Origin: Candidatus Obscuribacter phosphatis
Lineage (GTDB): Bacteria > Cyanobacteriota > Vampirovibrionia > Obscuribacterales > Obscuribacteraceae
Assembly (NCBI GenBank): GCA_001899315.1
Contig: MOYA01000004.1
Coordinates: 1-54,476, forward strand
DNA: 54,476 nt
Reading direction: 5' to 3'
In this document: in pieces, positions 16,893 to 25,528 of the stretch
How positions within the stretch are numbered: position 1 is the first letter of the stretch
Layout: each line of letters opens with the position of its first letter
Program-made: the position numbers and the translations under genes
The notes under the pieces: model-generated
Database searches by the model: none
Told to the model about the DNA's origin: nothing
The model's input: the letters and a program-made list of their open reading frames with translations, nothing else

Positions 16893-17317
16893 CCTATGAC
16901 AAATTTGGTAAGCGCATCACGCGTGCGAGCGTTTTTCTCAGCCACTTTAGCCAGTTGCGCCGCCAGCTCATCAATAAGCGATTCAACTGCGACTTCTTCC
17001 GACTTGAGCACCACGCCGCGCACAATTTTTTGACGCATGGCAGTAATGACGCCGCGTTTGTCGCGCCTAAACTGAAAACCTATCTCGCCAAGCTTGATAT
17101 TTAGTTCTTCCACCGGCTTCTTGGAAGAGAACAACCAACCACGGCGACTAACCTGTACCTCTTCAGGCAGTGCCTGAGACAATTTGCCGGCTAGATGCTC
17201 CAACAAATCACCAGCGGCATCTTTGTCAGATCTGAGACTGACAGCCAGAATATCAACTTCTAAGGCGCGTTCAGAATCGTCCATTTCGGTACATCCCGGA
17301 CAAGTAGAAACGCCCAT
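16889..17317 (-). CDS. Hypothetical protein heading the YbjQ operon
   Basis: A 142-residue protein with no clear family. It starts with a CPGC pair (Cys6, Cys9), then a strand-helix pattern (EVDILAVSLRSDKDAAGDLLEHLAGKL), a Trp-containing segment (SRRGWLFSSKKP), and an alternating strand and long C-terminal helix. GAGAGC precedes the start. It overlaps the next gene (ATGA), which ties it to the tandem-YbjQ pair. It lies divergent to mutL, about 110 bases away. The function is unknown, and the N-terminal CPGC could be a metal site or a redox site. Confidence 0.65.
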   Translation of the reverse strand: MGVSTCPGCTEMDDSERALEVDILAVSLRSDKDAAGDLLEHLAGKLSQALPEEVQVSRRGWLFSSKKPVEELNIKLGEIGFQFRRDKRGVITAMRQKIVRGVVLKSEEVAVESLIDELAAQLAKVAEKNARTRDALTKFVIG

Positions 17318-17429
17318 TATATAGCTCTCAGAAGAGATGCGGCCCTTGACTGCCCAAACCGCCCACAGTAAAAAAATTATAGAGAAACAAGGAAGCTTGG
17401 ATGGGCAAGGTGGATGTTAAGATGCCTGC

Positions 17430-19403
17430 ATGCCTAAAGTCTTTGTATTACCCGACCACATAGCCAGTCAAATCGCCGCCGGAGAGGTGGTGGAAAGACC
17501 GGCATCGGTAGTTAAGGAATTAGTCGAAAACTCTATTGATGCAGGCGCCACCCAAATAGAGATCTCGGTTTCAGCCGATTGCAGAGATCTAACTATCGCC
17601 GACAACGGTGCGGGGATGAACCCGGAAGACGCCATACTAGCCTTTCAAAGACATGCCACATCTAAACTGAAAAGCGCCGACGACCTTTTCAACCTGAACA
17701 CGCTAGGCTTCAGGGGCGAAGCTTTGCCATCTATCGCTTCTATTTCAAAATTCACTTGCTATACCCGCACGCAGGATGCCCCCCACGGCTCGAAAGTTGA
17801 AAGCGCCGAAGGCAAGATAACAGCACAAGAAGCTGGCTGCGCCCCCGGCACGATTATGGAAATTCGAGAGCTCTTTTACAATACGCCGGCAAGGCTAAAG
17901 TTCATGAAGAAAGCCGCCACCGAATTTGGACATATACACGAAACAGTACAGAGCCTCGCCATCAGCTATCCCCACGTTTCTTTCAATCTTTTGCGCGATT
18001 CAGACTCAGTGATGCGCACTACCGGCAGTGGCAGCCTACAAGAAGCGGTGATTCAGTCCGGTTTCTTATCAGGCAAAGAAAACCTCGTACCAGTGGAACA
18101 CACAAGCGAGATCATCTCAACCGGCTCCCAAACAAAAGGCAACTTGAAATTAGTCGGGTTGATCGCTCGCCCCCTTCATTTTAGAGGCGACAGAAAGGGC
18201 ATTCTCACCATCGTCAACGGTCGCACGGTGCGCTGTCCTCTGACATTGAAAGCCCTCGATTATGTTTATTCCGATCTTATTCCGCGCGGTCGCTATCCTC
18301 TTGCCGTGCTCAAGCTTGAACTAGACCCCAGTGTCATCGACGTCAATATTCATCCCACCAAAAAAGAGCTGAAATATCAAAGCGGCAACGAGATCTATAT
18401 CAATATTCAGCGCGCCCTCGCTAAAACTCTGCGCGAAAACAGCATGCAAGAAGCAGCTGCTTACCACGCCGCCAGACGAGACATGGTGGTGGAAGAGAAC
18501 TTCAGCCCAAGCCAAGATCAGCCGCTGGAAATAGCAAATAGATTTGAAGAAAGAACAGCGCCAAGGCGAGATGCGGCCATGCGAGTAAGCCAAATAGACT
18601 TCAGAGACAGACTGGCCTTCGCACCGCAAGAAAGCGAAGAAGTTGTTATGAGAGATGAGGCTCCTCGTCATGAGCCCGCCCTTAGAGAAAGCACAATCGA
18701 AAGAGAACACAGCTTTGCCAGCCACTCTTCCCCATCTAGATTGAGCGAGGAAGATCCCGACACTTTGCCCCAAGCAGGCGATGTCTACAAACCCTTCGAC
18801 CAAAACCAGAGCACTTACGAATTGCCTCTTGGTTGGCGTCTCTGCGGTTATTTGCACAACACCTATATATTTTTTGAGACACCGGAAGGTCTAGAAATCG
18901 TAGAGCAACATATCGCCCACGAAAGAACCCTCTATGAAAGATTGCTGGCTATGCAGCAAATACCAGGGCGCCTCAATGAATTTACACAAGAACTCTTCAC
19001 TTCCATCCCTCTAAAGCTATCGCTTGCCCAAGCTGAGACCTTGAAACAATCACAAGAAGCTCTCTCTGGTTTAGGTTTTGCCTTTAAGCAAGACGAAGCA
19101 ACCAAAGACTGGGAAGTAAGCAGATTGCCGATACAACTAGCCGGCGTCAACTATCGACCGGTGATTCAAAAGATGCTCGATGACCTATTGGAAGTAGATG
19201 CCGCACATTTCGACCTAGAAGCGACCAAGTCTATCGCCTGCCAGAGCGCTATCAAAAACGGCATGCCACTGTCACAAGCAAGCATTTTCAAGCTCGTCTC
19301 AGAATGGCTTGACACCGAGAGAAACGACACCTGTCCGCATGGCAGACCAGTGAGACTGAAATTCTCAAAAGAGAAATTGTTTGAGATGTTTCACCCAGCC
19401 TAA
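17430..19403 (+). CDS. mutL: DNA mismatch repair protein MutL
   Basis: A 657-residue MutL. The N-terminal GHKL ATPase motifs are complete: KELVENSIDAGA, DNGAGM, LGFRGEALPSIA and the GT/NTPARLKF segment. A low-complexity linker rich in Glu/Arg/Ser (about 345-465) leads to the dimerisation/endonuclease domain. There the metal motif reads EQHIAHERTLYE, close to the DQHA(x)2E(x)4E nicking motif, and ACQSAI plus CPHGRP are also present. It should therefore be a nicking-type MutL, as expected for bacteria without MutH. It couples MutS mismatch recognition to strand incision. The ribosome site is poor. The gene converges on msrA with 11 bases between them. Confidence 0.95.
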   Translation: MPKVFVLPDHIASQIAAGEVVERPASVVKELVENSIDAGATQIEISVSADCRDLTIADNGAGMNPEDAILAFQRHATSKLKSADDLFNLNTLGFRGEALPSIASISKFTCYTRTQDAPHGSKVESAEGKITAQEAGCAPGTIMEIRELFYNTPARLKFMKKAATEFGHIHETVQSLAISYPHVSFNLLRDSDSVMRTTGSGSLQEAVIQSGFLSGKENLVPVEHTSEIISTGSQTKGNLKLVGLIARPLHFRGDRKGILTIVNGRTVRCPLTLKALDYVYSDLIPRGRYPLAVLKLELDPSVIDVNIHPTKKELKYQSGNEIYINIQRALAKTLRENSMQEAAAYHAARRDMVVEENFSPSQDQPLEIANRFEERTAPRRDAAMRVSQIDFRDRLAFAPQESEEVVMRDEAPRHEPALRESTIEREHSFASHSSPSRLSEEDPDTLPQAGDVYKPFDQNQSTYELPLGWRLCGYLHNTYIFFETPEGLEIVEQHIAHERTLYERLLAMQQIPGRLNEFTQELFTSIPLKLSLAQAETLKQSQEALSGLGFAFKQDEATKDWEVSRLPIQLAGVNYRPVIQKMLDDLLEVDAAHFDLEATKSIACQSAIKNGMPLSQASIFKLVSEWLDTERNDTCPHGRPVRLKFSKEKLFEMFHPA

Positions 19404-19414
19404 GCAAGTTGTCT

Positions 19415-19882
19415 TCAGGAGCAGACTGCTCCATGCTTCTTGTAATAGTCTTGATGATATTCTTCGGCAGTCCAGAAAGTAGCAGCCGGCACAATCTCAG
19501 TAACAATCAGTCGTCCTTTGAAGGCGCCCTCTTGCGAGGCCCTTTCTTTAGCCGCTTCGGCGATTTGCCTCTGCCCTTCATCGACATAAAAGATAGCTGA
19601 GCGGTATTGACTGCCGTGATCAGGCCCCTGTCGATTGAGAGTAGTGGGATCATGCCAAGAAAAGAAACGCTTGACCAACTCTTCATAGCTGATCTTGCTT
19701 TCATCGTATTCAACTAGTACCGCTTCGGCATGCCCGGTTGTATCGGTGCAAACCTGCCTGTAGTGCGGATTATCAACATTACCACCACAGTAACCCACCG
19801 CCGTCTTCACAACGCCCGGCAGTTGACTATAAAGAAACTGTGGCTTCCAAAAGCAACCAAGAGCAAATATTGCGCGCTCCAA
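19415..19882 (-). CDS. msrA: Peptide methionine sulfoxide reductase MsrA
   Basis: A 155-residue MsrA, which reduces methionine-S-sulfoxide in proteins using thioredoxin. The active-site GCFW (9-12) carries the nucleophilic Cys10. GHAEAVLVEYD and FFSWHDPTTLNRQGPDHGSQYRSAIF are the typical core motifs, and a C-terminal resolving cysteine is present at Cys154. The start is a TTG codon, supported by a strong AGGAGG eight bases upstream, with no ATG alternative. It is 29 bases downstream of the 1064-residue protein gene on the same strand and may be co-transcribed with it. Confidence 0.95.
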   Translation of the reverse strand: MERAIFALGCFWKPQFLYSQLPGVVKTAVGYCGGNVDNPHYRQVCTDTTGHAEAVLVEYDESKISYEELVKRFFSWHDPTTLNRQGPDHGSQYRSAIFYVDEGQRQIAEAAKERASQEGAFKGRLIVTEIVPAATFWTAEEYHQDYYKKHGAVCS

Positions 19883-19911
19883 CAGTTTTACCTCCTATTA
19901 GAACCAAGCTT

Positions 19912-22900
19912 TCACTCGCCTGAAGCGATGCCGTCATTAAAAGTTATACCAGGTCTGAAGCGCCCTTCTACTATTTCTGAAAGTCGTCTCGATGCCACTC
20001 GATCGTCGGCATAACGATTCTTTAGTATGCGCCCGAAGTGCTTGACCATATTGGGGCTGTAGTTGGTCAAAGCATCATAAGCAAACTGGGCTTGCTGCGG
20101 ACTGCCGGTCACCGCCAACTCCAACAAAGGCTGTATAGCCGATTGATCTTTGGCTCTGGCAAGATTTGCCAAAGCTTCCTGCCTCTCAAACGACTCTCTG
20201 GAACCAGGCGACATATTTCGATCGCTTTTGCCCAAAAGAGCATAATTGCGAGCTTTGTCAGCTAAGGCATCGATATTTGGTTTGTCTTGAGGACCAAGCG
20301 CGCTTGAGAGCCTGCCCAGCGACTGCATTAGAGCATCTTGCTGGGTAGGATTCAAACCGGCTTTCACTAGTGCATCGAGATGAGAAAGCACCTTCCCTCT
20401 TAGCTCAGGCGACTGCCTCATGAGCTTTTCAGATGTTTCTATCTGCATCATCTTGTTGTTTTCGAGAGCCTTCATCATCTGTCCAAATGCTATTTCAGCA
20501 CCTGTTTTGTCACCGCGCCCTATGGTGGCAAGCATGCGGGTCATTTCGGGTACCTCGGCGGCAGTACCGTCAAAGCGCAAAATTCTTGCATAAAAAGGCG
20601 CTCTTGCATGGCGCTGGCGTTGCACAAAGTCGTGTGCGGCAGCTCTCAATTCCGGATGCGCCAAACCTTGCTCAAGGGCGAAAACCAGCTGTCCGTCTTT
20701 GTTTAGTCCAGACATTCCCACCATAGCTTCGAAAGCAGCCTGCTGCAAGGTCTTTTGTCGAACAGGAGCAGAAGCGACGCCCTCTGGTTGAGGCATTAGT
20801 TCGGTGGCGCTGCTTGGCGATAGCGCCAATTGCTTTATTTTGTCAAAACCATTGGGTGTTCCGAAATGGGACAAAAGCTCTAGAGAATCAAACTTTTGCT
20901 GGGTAGTGCCGGTCAATGCTCTTTCTACCAAGACTCTGTTGGCTGCTTCCGAACTGCTTGCGGCCATGTAGCGGGCTCGCTGCAAGAGATTACCGGCAAA
21001 TGTGTCAGGCTTTAGAGACAGCCCGGAAGAATTGACAATATGCTCCATAGCCGAAGCTAAGACCCTTGAGCGCACCGGCGCCCCTTGGGCAAAGATTGCC
21101 ATTTGCGAGACATCGGGACTCATGATGCCGTTACCCATAGGAACGGCCCAAGCCTCATCAAGATTGCGTGAGGCATGCTCAGAAGGATGGAAGATGCCCT
21201 CTTCTTCTACAAAAGGCGCATCAGGATTGTCCGCTCTAGAAAGTCTGCTGGCCTTATGATTGACGTTGAGCTCGGTAAGATCTAAAGCGTGAGCCTTATC
21301 AAAGAGCTTGCTATGCAAAGGGAAGTTCCATTTATACAGGTGAGAAAGCTCATGACCATTGGTTTCCCAGAAACCATAGAATGAATCGCCCGGATTAATG
21401 GTCATCTTGCCGCTTTCACCAACAGTAGCGGCAGAAGCAAAGTCAGGATTCTCATATCTTGCTGCTCTCAGCTTATCTATAGGGTCTGGTCTGTCTTGCA
21501 AATAGACTTCTTTTACCAGGTTACTGTGGGGCATTTTTTCGAGAAACTCAATCATGTCCTCAGGCAAGACTCTATCTTTCAACGGGTGGGCTGCCAAATC
21601 TACTCTCGCCTTGAGCATTGACTCAACCGCTTTGACATCGGCACCGGGCATAAGCTCTAGAGCACTTTTGCGGTCGCCTTGAGCCAAAAAAGAGTCAACC
21701 TTTTGTTTGGCACTGGCAGGCAATTTGGCATAAGCTAAAGGCTCTTCCGCCGCCTGTCTAAGCCCTCTCACCTCATTGAGCTGGGCAGCATATTCTTCCG
21801 GTACCAGTATGCGAGTATCTTTGCCTGCCGCCTTGAAGACAGCATAAGACCTCTGAACAGGCTGTAAATGCTCGAAAAACTCGTGAATCTGATCTTCGCT
21901 CGACCTATTGGCGATAACGTTCTTTCTTAAGGTCTCATAGTCAGGAAAGTCTGGCTTCTCTACAAAACTGGTCTGTTCTTCGGTACCGACCTGCCTTACT
22001 TTTCCTTTGGTCTCAGAAATAACGGCGCGCTCTCTAGGCACATAGGTCAAAAGGTCGAGATTGGTATCATCCACCACCACCTTGTTTCTCCAGGTCGGCG
22101 GTTTATCATTTCTCACAGTCCTATCACGAAGTGACGTTGGAGCAACATTTTCAGAAGTGGCAGCCATTTCTAAATGCCGAGAAGCTAAAGAGGTTAAATC
22201 ATCGCCTGCTTGAGCCGGACGAATCGGACCCTTAAATCTCTCGGCACCGCCCATGACAGCGCCGGTTGTAAGGCCGATCAAAGTACCTTCCAGAGCACCT
22301 TTGGCAATATGCGCCGCATCAAGTTTCTCTCTAGCGGCCTCAACACCACCAAAGACCATGCCGCTGGCTCCGCCGCCGGTTGCGCCCGAGACCGTATTGC
22401 GCACAACCGAGCGCAATACGCTGCTTTCAGCGGCACTGCCGCCAGTGAGATTGGCTGCCGCTCGACCGGCTCTTAGACCGATGAAACCGGACGGCACACT
22501 AAGAGCACCGCCGACACCGATGCCCAAACCAAAATTCTGAGCGGCTGCCAGGCTTGAAAAATTACCCTGTGCATCTTTGTAAGTGGCTGGATTGAAGGCA
22601 GTCTTGACTCCGCCAAAGGCCATGCCGGTAACCAGATGTGTGCGCAGTTCGGTAGCCAGAGGAATAGTGCCGTCGAGAGCGGCAGCCTTAGAGAAAGCCC
22701 CGGCCGAATACTTACCGACCCGATTGAGGGCTGCCCCCTGACCGAAATCGGAGACAAACTTGAAGGCAGCACTCGATGCAGACCTGTCGCCCGACAAATC
22801 AGAGAGCAATACTCCCCTGGTCAAACCACCGGCTATTGTTCCTACCCGAGGAATAGCGGCAATGGTATCGGCAGCAATTTCAGCATACTGATCAGACTTA

Positions 22901-23106
22901 CGAGCCCGATGTGCTTTGTCCTCAATACTCTTGGCTTCTCCCGACAAACTAGTCCAGCCAAAATCAATCACCCTACCAAGCGATGTATGGGCGGCATCAT
23001 CTGGCTTCTTCTCAGTCGGTTTGATTTCAGGCAAAAGCCAGCCGTCAAAATTGACGAAAGTAGTCTCAGCCTTTTTATCGCTTTCTTTCTCGACTCGATC
23101 TGCCAC
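19912..23106 (-). CDS. Large multidomain protein with HELSH zincin-like motif
   Basis: A 1064-residue protein of no single known family. Residues 1-70 are charged. About 70-290 is a Gly/Ala-rich stretch with repeated small-residue motifs (GLGIGVGGALS, SGATGGGASGMVFGG, GTLIGLTTGAVMGG), like the linker or translocation regions of large secreted or polymorphic proteins. The centre carries HELSH (about 584-588), an HExxH zinc-peptidase motif, within GDSFYGFWETNGHELSH; a glutamate in NLDEAWAVPMG downstream could be the third ligand. The C-terminal third (about 720-1060) is helical with HEAT-like repeats (ALSPSSATELMP, AFDALTNYSP). The start is a GTG with a weak ribosome site. A secreted or surface role is inferred. 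No signal peptide is seen, so any export would need another route. Confidence 0.7.
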   Translation of the reverse strand: MADRVEKESDKKAETTFVNFDGWLLPEIKPTEKKPDDAAHTSLGRVIDFGWTSLSGEAKSIEDKAHRARKSDQYAEIAADTIAAIPRVGTIAGGLTRGVLLSDLSGDRSASSAAFKFVSDFGQGAALNRVGKYSAGAFSKAAALDGTIPLATELRTHLVTGMAFGGVKTAFNPATYKDAQGNFSSLAAAQNFGLGIGVGGALSVPSGFIGLRAGRAAANLTGGSAAESSVLRSVVRNTVSGATGGGASGMVFGGVEAAREKLDAAHIAKGALEGTLIGLTTGAVMGGAERFKGPIRPAQAGDDLTSLASRHLEMAATSENVAPTSLRDRTVRNDKPPTWRNKVVVDDTNLDLLTYVPRERAVISETKGKVRQVGTEEQTSFVEKPDFPDYETLRKNVIANRSSEDQIHEFFEHLQPVQRSYAVFKAAGKDTRILVPEEYAAQLNEVRGLRQAAEEPLAYAKLPASAKQKVDSFLAQGDRKSALELMPGADVKAVESMLKARVDLAAHPLKDRVLPEDMIEFLEKMPHSNLVKEVYLQDRPDPIDKLRAARYENPDFASAATVGESGKMTINPGDSFYGFWETNGHELSHLYKWNFPLHSKLFDKAHALDLTELNVNHKASRLSRADNPDAPFVEEEGIFHPSEHASRNLDEAWAVPMGNGIMSPDVSQMAIFAQGAPVRSRVLASAMEHIVNSSGLSLKPDTFAGNLLQRARYMAASSSEAANRVLVERALTGTTQQKFDSLELLSHFGTPNGFDKIKQLALSPSSATELMPQPEGVASAPVRQKTLQQAAFEAMVGMSGLNKDGQLVFALEQGLAHPELRAAAHDFVQRQRHARAPFYARILRFDGTAAEVPEMTRMLATIGRGDKTGAEIAFGQMMKALENNKMMQIETSEKLMRQSPELRGKVLSHLDALVKAGLNPTQQDALMQSLGRLSSALGPQDKPNIDALADKARNYALLGKSDRNMSPGSRESFERQEALANLARAKDQSAIQPLLELAVTGSPQQAQFAYDALTNYSPNMVKHFGRILKNRYADDRVASRRLSEIVEGRFRPGITFNDGIASGE

Positions 23107-23175
23107 TGATTCGAACCATAGGAGGGTTGCCAGGTGCTTATATACATACCTGATATCTTTTTACCCAAGTTCTAG

Positions 23176-23212
23176 ATTAAAAAAACCGGGACCGCCCATG
23201 TGGACGGTCCCG
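23176..23212 (-). terminator. Rho-independent terminator of the secreted protein gene
   Basis: CGGGACCG (23187-23194) pairs with CGGTCCCG (23205-23212), and the inner bases extend the stem around a short ACAT loop. On the minus strand it is followed by seven T residues. It lies about 30 bases past the stop at 23244. Confidence 0.85.
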
Positions 23213-23243
23213 ATTAGCAAATTGCCCTTAGCTTTCGGTGCTT

Positions 23244-23972
23244 TTAGTGATAGGTGCCGTTGCTTGAGACATTAGCCGATAGAGACATCGGTTGGTCTAA
23301 AGCAAATTGCAGTCTTGTACCGCTGGGGATTTTCACATCCTTACCCTTGCGCCAGAGGTTGCTGCCGAGACCGACAGCTCCGCCAGTGGCCACACCGGCC
23401 ACCGCTCCAGCTCCGACAGAGCCGGCCACGATGGGAGCAAAGATAATTCCGAGAAGAGTGCCACCGGCTGTCCAGGCAGCCGTGCGAGCCACACCGGAAG
23501 TGACAGTAGACTTGGTGCTACGACCCTTGAGGTTGCCTTGAGCATCTTGAGCCACTTTTGCATTGGGCTGCTGAGCAGTGACAATGGCTGAAAGGGGATA
23601 TCTGATGCCGTCTGGTGTAACTGCGGAAGTAAGATGCAAGCTCATGGCTCCGTTCTTACCGCCAAGACCACTCTTATCAGCAGAGATAACCGCACCTTCT
23701 AGATTGGTATTGGCCGGCAAAACCAGGTCAGAACCAAGATAAAGGGGCGAATAGAGCCTAGCGTTGAAAACATCGCCGGGCTTAGCCACTCCGCTGTCGA
23801 TCGGGCTTGTTAGTGTGGCATCAAGGTTGGTGCCAACCGGTACATAAGTAACTCGACCTTGCAAGGTCTGACCATTATAGGTCTGGGCAAACGCGGGCAG
23901 CATTGCGCTCATCGCGACCAGGCTTGAAGCCAGGGCACCAGCGACGATACTGTTCAACGTAAATCGTTTCAT
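23244..23972 (-). CDS. Secreted or envelope protein, Gly-rich
   Basis: A 242-residue protein with a clear Sec signal peptide: basic MKRF, a hydrophobic core of about 20 residues, then AFAQ as the likely cleavage site near residue 30. The mature part begins with strands (YVPVGTNLDATLTSPIDSGVAKPGD) that look like a beta-barrel fragment seen in secreted stress or glycine-zipper proteins. A long Gly/Ala zipper (about 175-215) could insert in a membrane. It ends with another strand pair (PSGTRLQFALDQPMSL). The first and last segments resemble each other, suggesting an ancient duplication. The start at 23972 follows AGAAGGAGCG; a longer reading has no ribosome site. The function is unknown. Confidence 0.75.
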   Translation of the reverse strand: MKRFTLNSIVAGALASSLVAMSAMLPAFAQTYNGQTLQGRVTYVPVGTNLDATLTSPIDSGVAKPGDVFNARLYSPLYLGSDLVLPANTNLEGAVISADKSGLGGKNGAMSLHLTSAVTPDGIRYPLSAIVTAQQPNAKVAQDAQGNLKGRSTKSTVTSGVARTAAWTAGGTLLGIIFAPIVAGSVGAGAVAGVATGGAVGLGSNLWRKGKDVKIPSGTRLQFALDQPMSLSANVSSNGTYH

Positions 23973-24011
23973 TAAATCGCTCCTTCTAGCGAAGCCTCCA
24001 ACTCTATGGAG

Positions 24012-24039
24012 AGAATAACACATACAGCCGATAAGGCAA
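24012..24039 (-). promoter_or_regulatory. Candidate sigma-70-type promoter
   Basis: On the minus strand, TTGCCT (24039-24034) is followed after 16 bases by TATTCT (24017-24012). It lies 40 bases upstream of the start of the secreted protein gene. Found by eye. Confidence 0.4.
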
Positions 24040-24669
24040 CTATTTTAATGCAAGGAATAATATCACTAGTGGTGCCAAATGCAACAGTCAGATAATTTAC
24101 AGTCACCATCCCTGGTATTAATCCGCCCGCCCTGGAGTCGAAGGGGAACTTCCGACTCCGGCAGCGAGCAGATAGTTTGACGCCGATAGTCTTTCCTTGT
24201 TCCCATATCTGGTCGAGGAAAGAAGAACTCTTCCAGGCAGATCTTCTCATGACAACCAACCTGTATCTAAACAACATGTTTTGGCAAGCCCGCGCGAACC
24301 GCGCCAGAGACAAAGAGAGACAGCCCTTAGCAAACTAGGTCCAAAACAAGAAACATGAGCGGCAATTAATACCCCTAACCGCCCGGCCGCCTTCGATGCA
24401 TTGCGAGAGACAGTTCCCTGCACTACCTTTTAGACACTTATACCTGTTTTCTGAATCAAGTTCCGAGCCAAAAACATTTTCTAAAAACAACAAAAGCCAC
24501 TAGATTGTCTGCGCCATCATGCCCCAGAGCGTGATGCGTGGTGAAGTGGCTTACAGCCGGAACAAAACAGAGACAGTTTTGCAGCCCAACTCTCAAACCG
24601 ATGCCTTTGCACCAGGCAAGCACATGGCAGACAGCCTTAAGGCAGTCGTCCATGTCAATCGAGGTAGCT
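24040..24669. other. Gene-free region with one hairpin
   Basis: About 630 bases between two divergent genes with no supported coding frame. A hairpin, GGAGTCG...CGACTCC, lies at 24133-24158. Two longer open frames overlapping the next gene are rejected because only its own ATG has a ribosome site. The remainder may be the leader of the small membrane protein gene. Confidence 0.45.
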
Positions 24670-24984
24670 ATGGAAAACAAACCCGACCCGAAGAAAGACA
24701 AGAGCGGCCGCATTCTCGGCTCAGCCCTCTTCGCGCTTTACTTCACCCTCTTCTCTTTCGCCTTCAACGTACTGAGCACCATCACCGATGGCGTTTCAAT
24801 CGGACAGGCCTTGTTGAACACCGTCATCGGTTACTTCTTCTTCTGGTATTTCTGCTACGCAGTTGCCGGAATCTTCGATGGCTTGAAGGACCTGGCTAAT
24901 CAGCCTCGCTCCGAGGACAAGCACGACCAGGACCACAAGTCGAAGAAAGACGACAAGAACGACACCGACGCTCCCCGCAACTGA
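24670..24984 (+). CDS. Small membrane protein with charged tail
   Basis: A 104-residue protein of no known family. Two membrane helices (about 15-33 and 45-67, rich in Phe/Tyr/Leu) are separated by a short loop containing a TDGVSIG segment. The C-terminal third is very hydrophilic, with alternating Lys/Asp/His (SEDKHDQDHKSKKDDKND), and is likely cytosolic and disordered. The N-terminus is also highly charged. GAGGT lies close upstream of the ATG. Codons are C/G-ending. It is followed 35 bases later by another single-helix membrane protein, and the two share a downstream terminator, so they likely form an operon. Confidence 0.65.
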   Translation: MENKPDPKKDKSGRILGSALFALYFTLFSFAFNVLSTITDGVSIGQALLNTVIGYFFFWYFCYAVAGIFDGLKDLANQPRSEDKHDQDHKSKKDDKNDTDAPRN

Positions 24985-25019
24985 TTTTCTTGCGGCGGAC
25001 AAATTCTAGAGAATCTCAA

Positions 25020-25400
25020 ATGAATACCGCCAATACCATGCCACTGGCAATGGTGCTTTTGACACTGCTGGCACTTCTCTTTGTGTCGGTGATGCTCTTC
25101 GTCAAACAGCGCCGTGCCGATATAACTTCTGCTTCAAAGGCAGAAGATTACGACCTCACCGAGACTATTCAGGTCAATCTGAATATTCTCAAGGGCGAGA
25201 TAGTCGAGTTGCGCCAGATCGAAAGCGCAACTGCGCCCGCGCTCGCCCTGGTTGGTCATGCCGAACGAGAAGCTGAAGAAATTACCCGTCTTTTGCCCAA
25301 CTGTCCTGCCTCACAAATGGTAGACCTCTTGGCCAGAACTTTCCGGGCGATGGACCAGACCACTCGCGCTCGAGCATTGCTCAAAATCACCAAGGCGTGA
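25020..25400 (+). CDS. Single-pass membrane protein with helical cytosolic domain
   Basis: A 126-residue protein of unknown function. An N-terminal membrane anchor (about 6-27, LAMVLLTLLALLFVSVMLFV) is followed by basic residues, placing the rest in the cytoplasm. That domain (about 40-126) is mainly helical, with a stretch of TETIQVNLNILKGEIVEL that resembles a short coiled coil, then several Ala/Arg-rich helices. The ribosome site is weak. It follows the small charged-tail membrane protein and ends at a strong terminator. Confidence 0.6.
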   Translation: MNTANTMPLAMVLLTLLALLFVSVMLFVKQRRADITSASKAEDYDLTETIQVNLNILKGEIVELRQIESATAPALALVGHAEREAEEITRLLPNCPASQMVDLLARTFRAMDQTTRARALLKITKA

Positions 25401-25416
25401 AAACGAGCCACTACCA

Positions 25417-25455
25417 AAGAGAGAGGGGACCAATCTCCTCTCTCTCTTTTTTTGC
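25417..25455 (+). terminator. Rho-independent terminator of the small membrane protein pair
   Basis: AAGAGAGAGG pairs with CCTCTCTCTCTT around a GGACCAATCT loop region, followed immediately by a T-run. It lies 17 bases past the stop at 25400. Confidence 0.85.
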
Positions 25456-25503
25456 TTTAAGTTGTCAAGACCACTTTCGTTAATGCATTTCGATACTGCT
25501 AAG

Positions 25504-25521
25504 ATAAGGGCGGTCCCTTAT
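25504..25521 (+). promoter_or_regulatory. Hairpin directly upstream of the amidohydrolase start
   Basis: ATAAGGG and CCCTTAT form a perfect 7-bp inverted repeat around a CGGT loop. It ends eight bases before the ATG at 25529, where a ribosome site should be, and no other Shine-Dalgarno sequence is visible. It could modulate translation, or simply be an operator near the promoter. Confidence 0.35.
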
Positions 25522-25528
25522 TTAGCCA

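Noticed and set aside
23090-23125. Possible tRNA T-loop (GGTTCGAATC) upstream of the large protein
   Set aside because: No cloverleaf partners can be built around it, and the bases belong to the start of a coding frame. A similar string near 15860 is inside the YbjQ gene.
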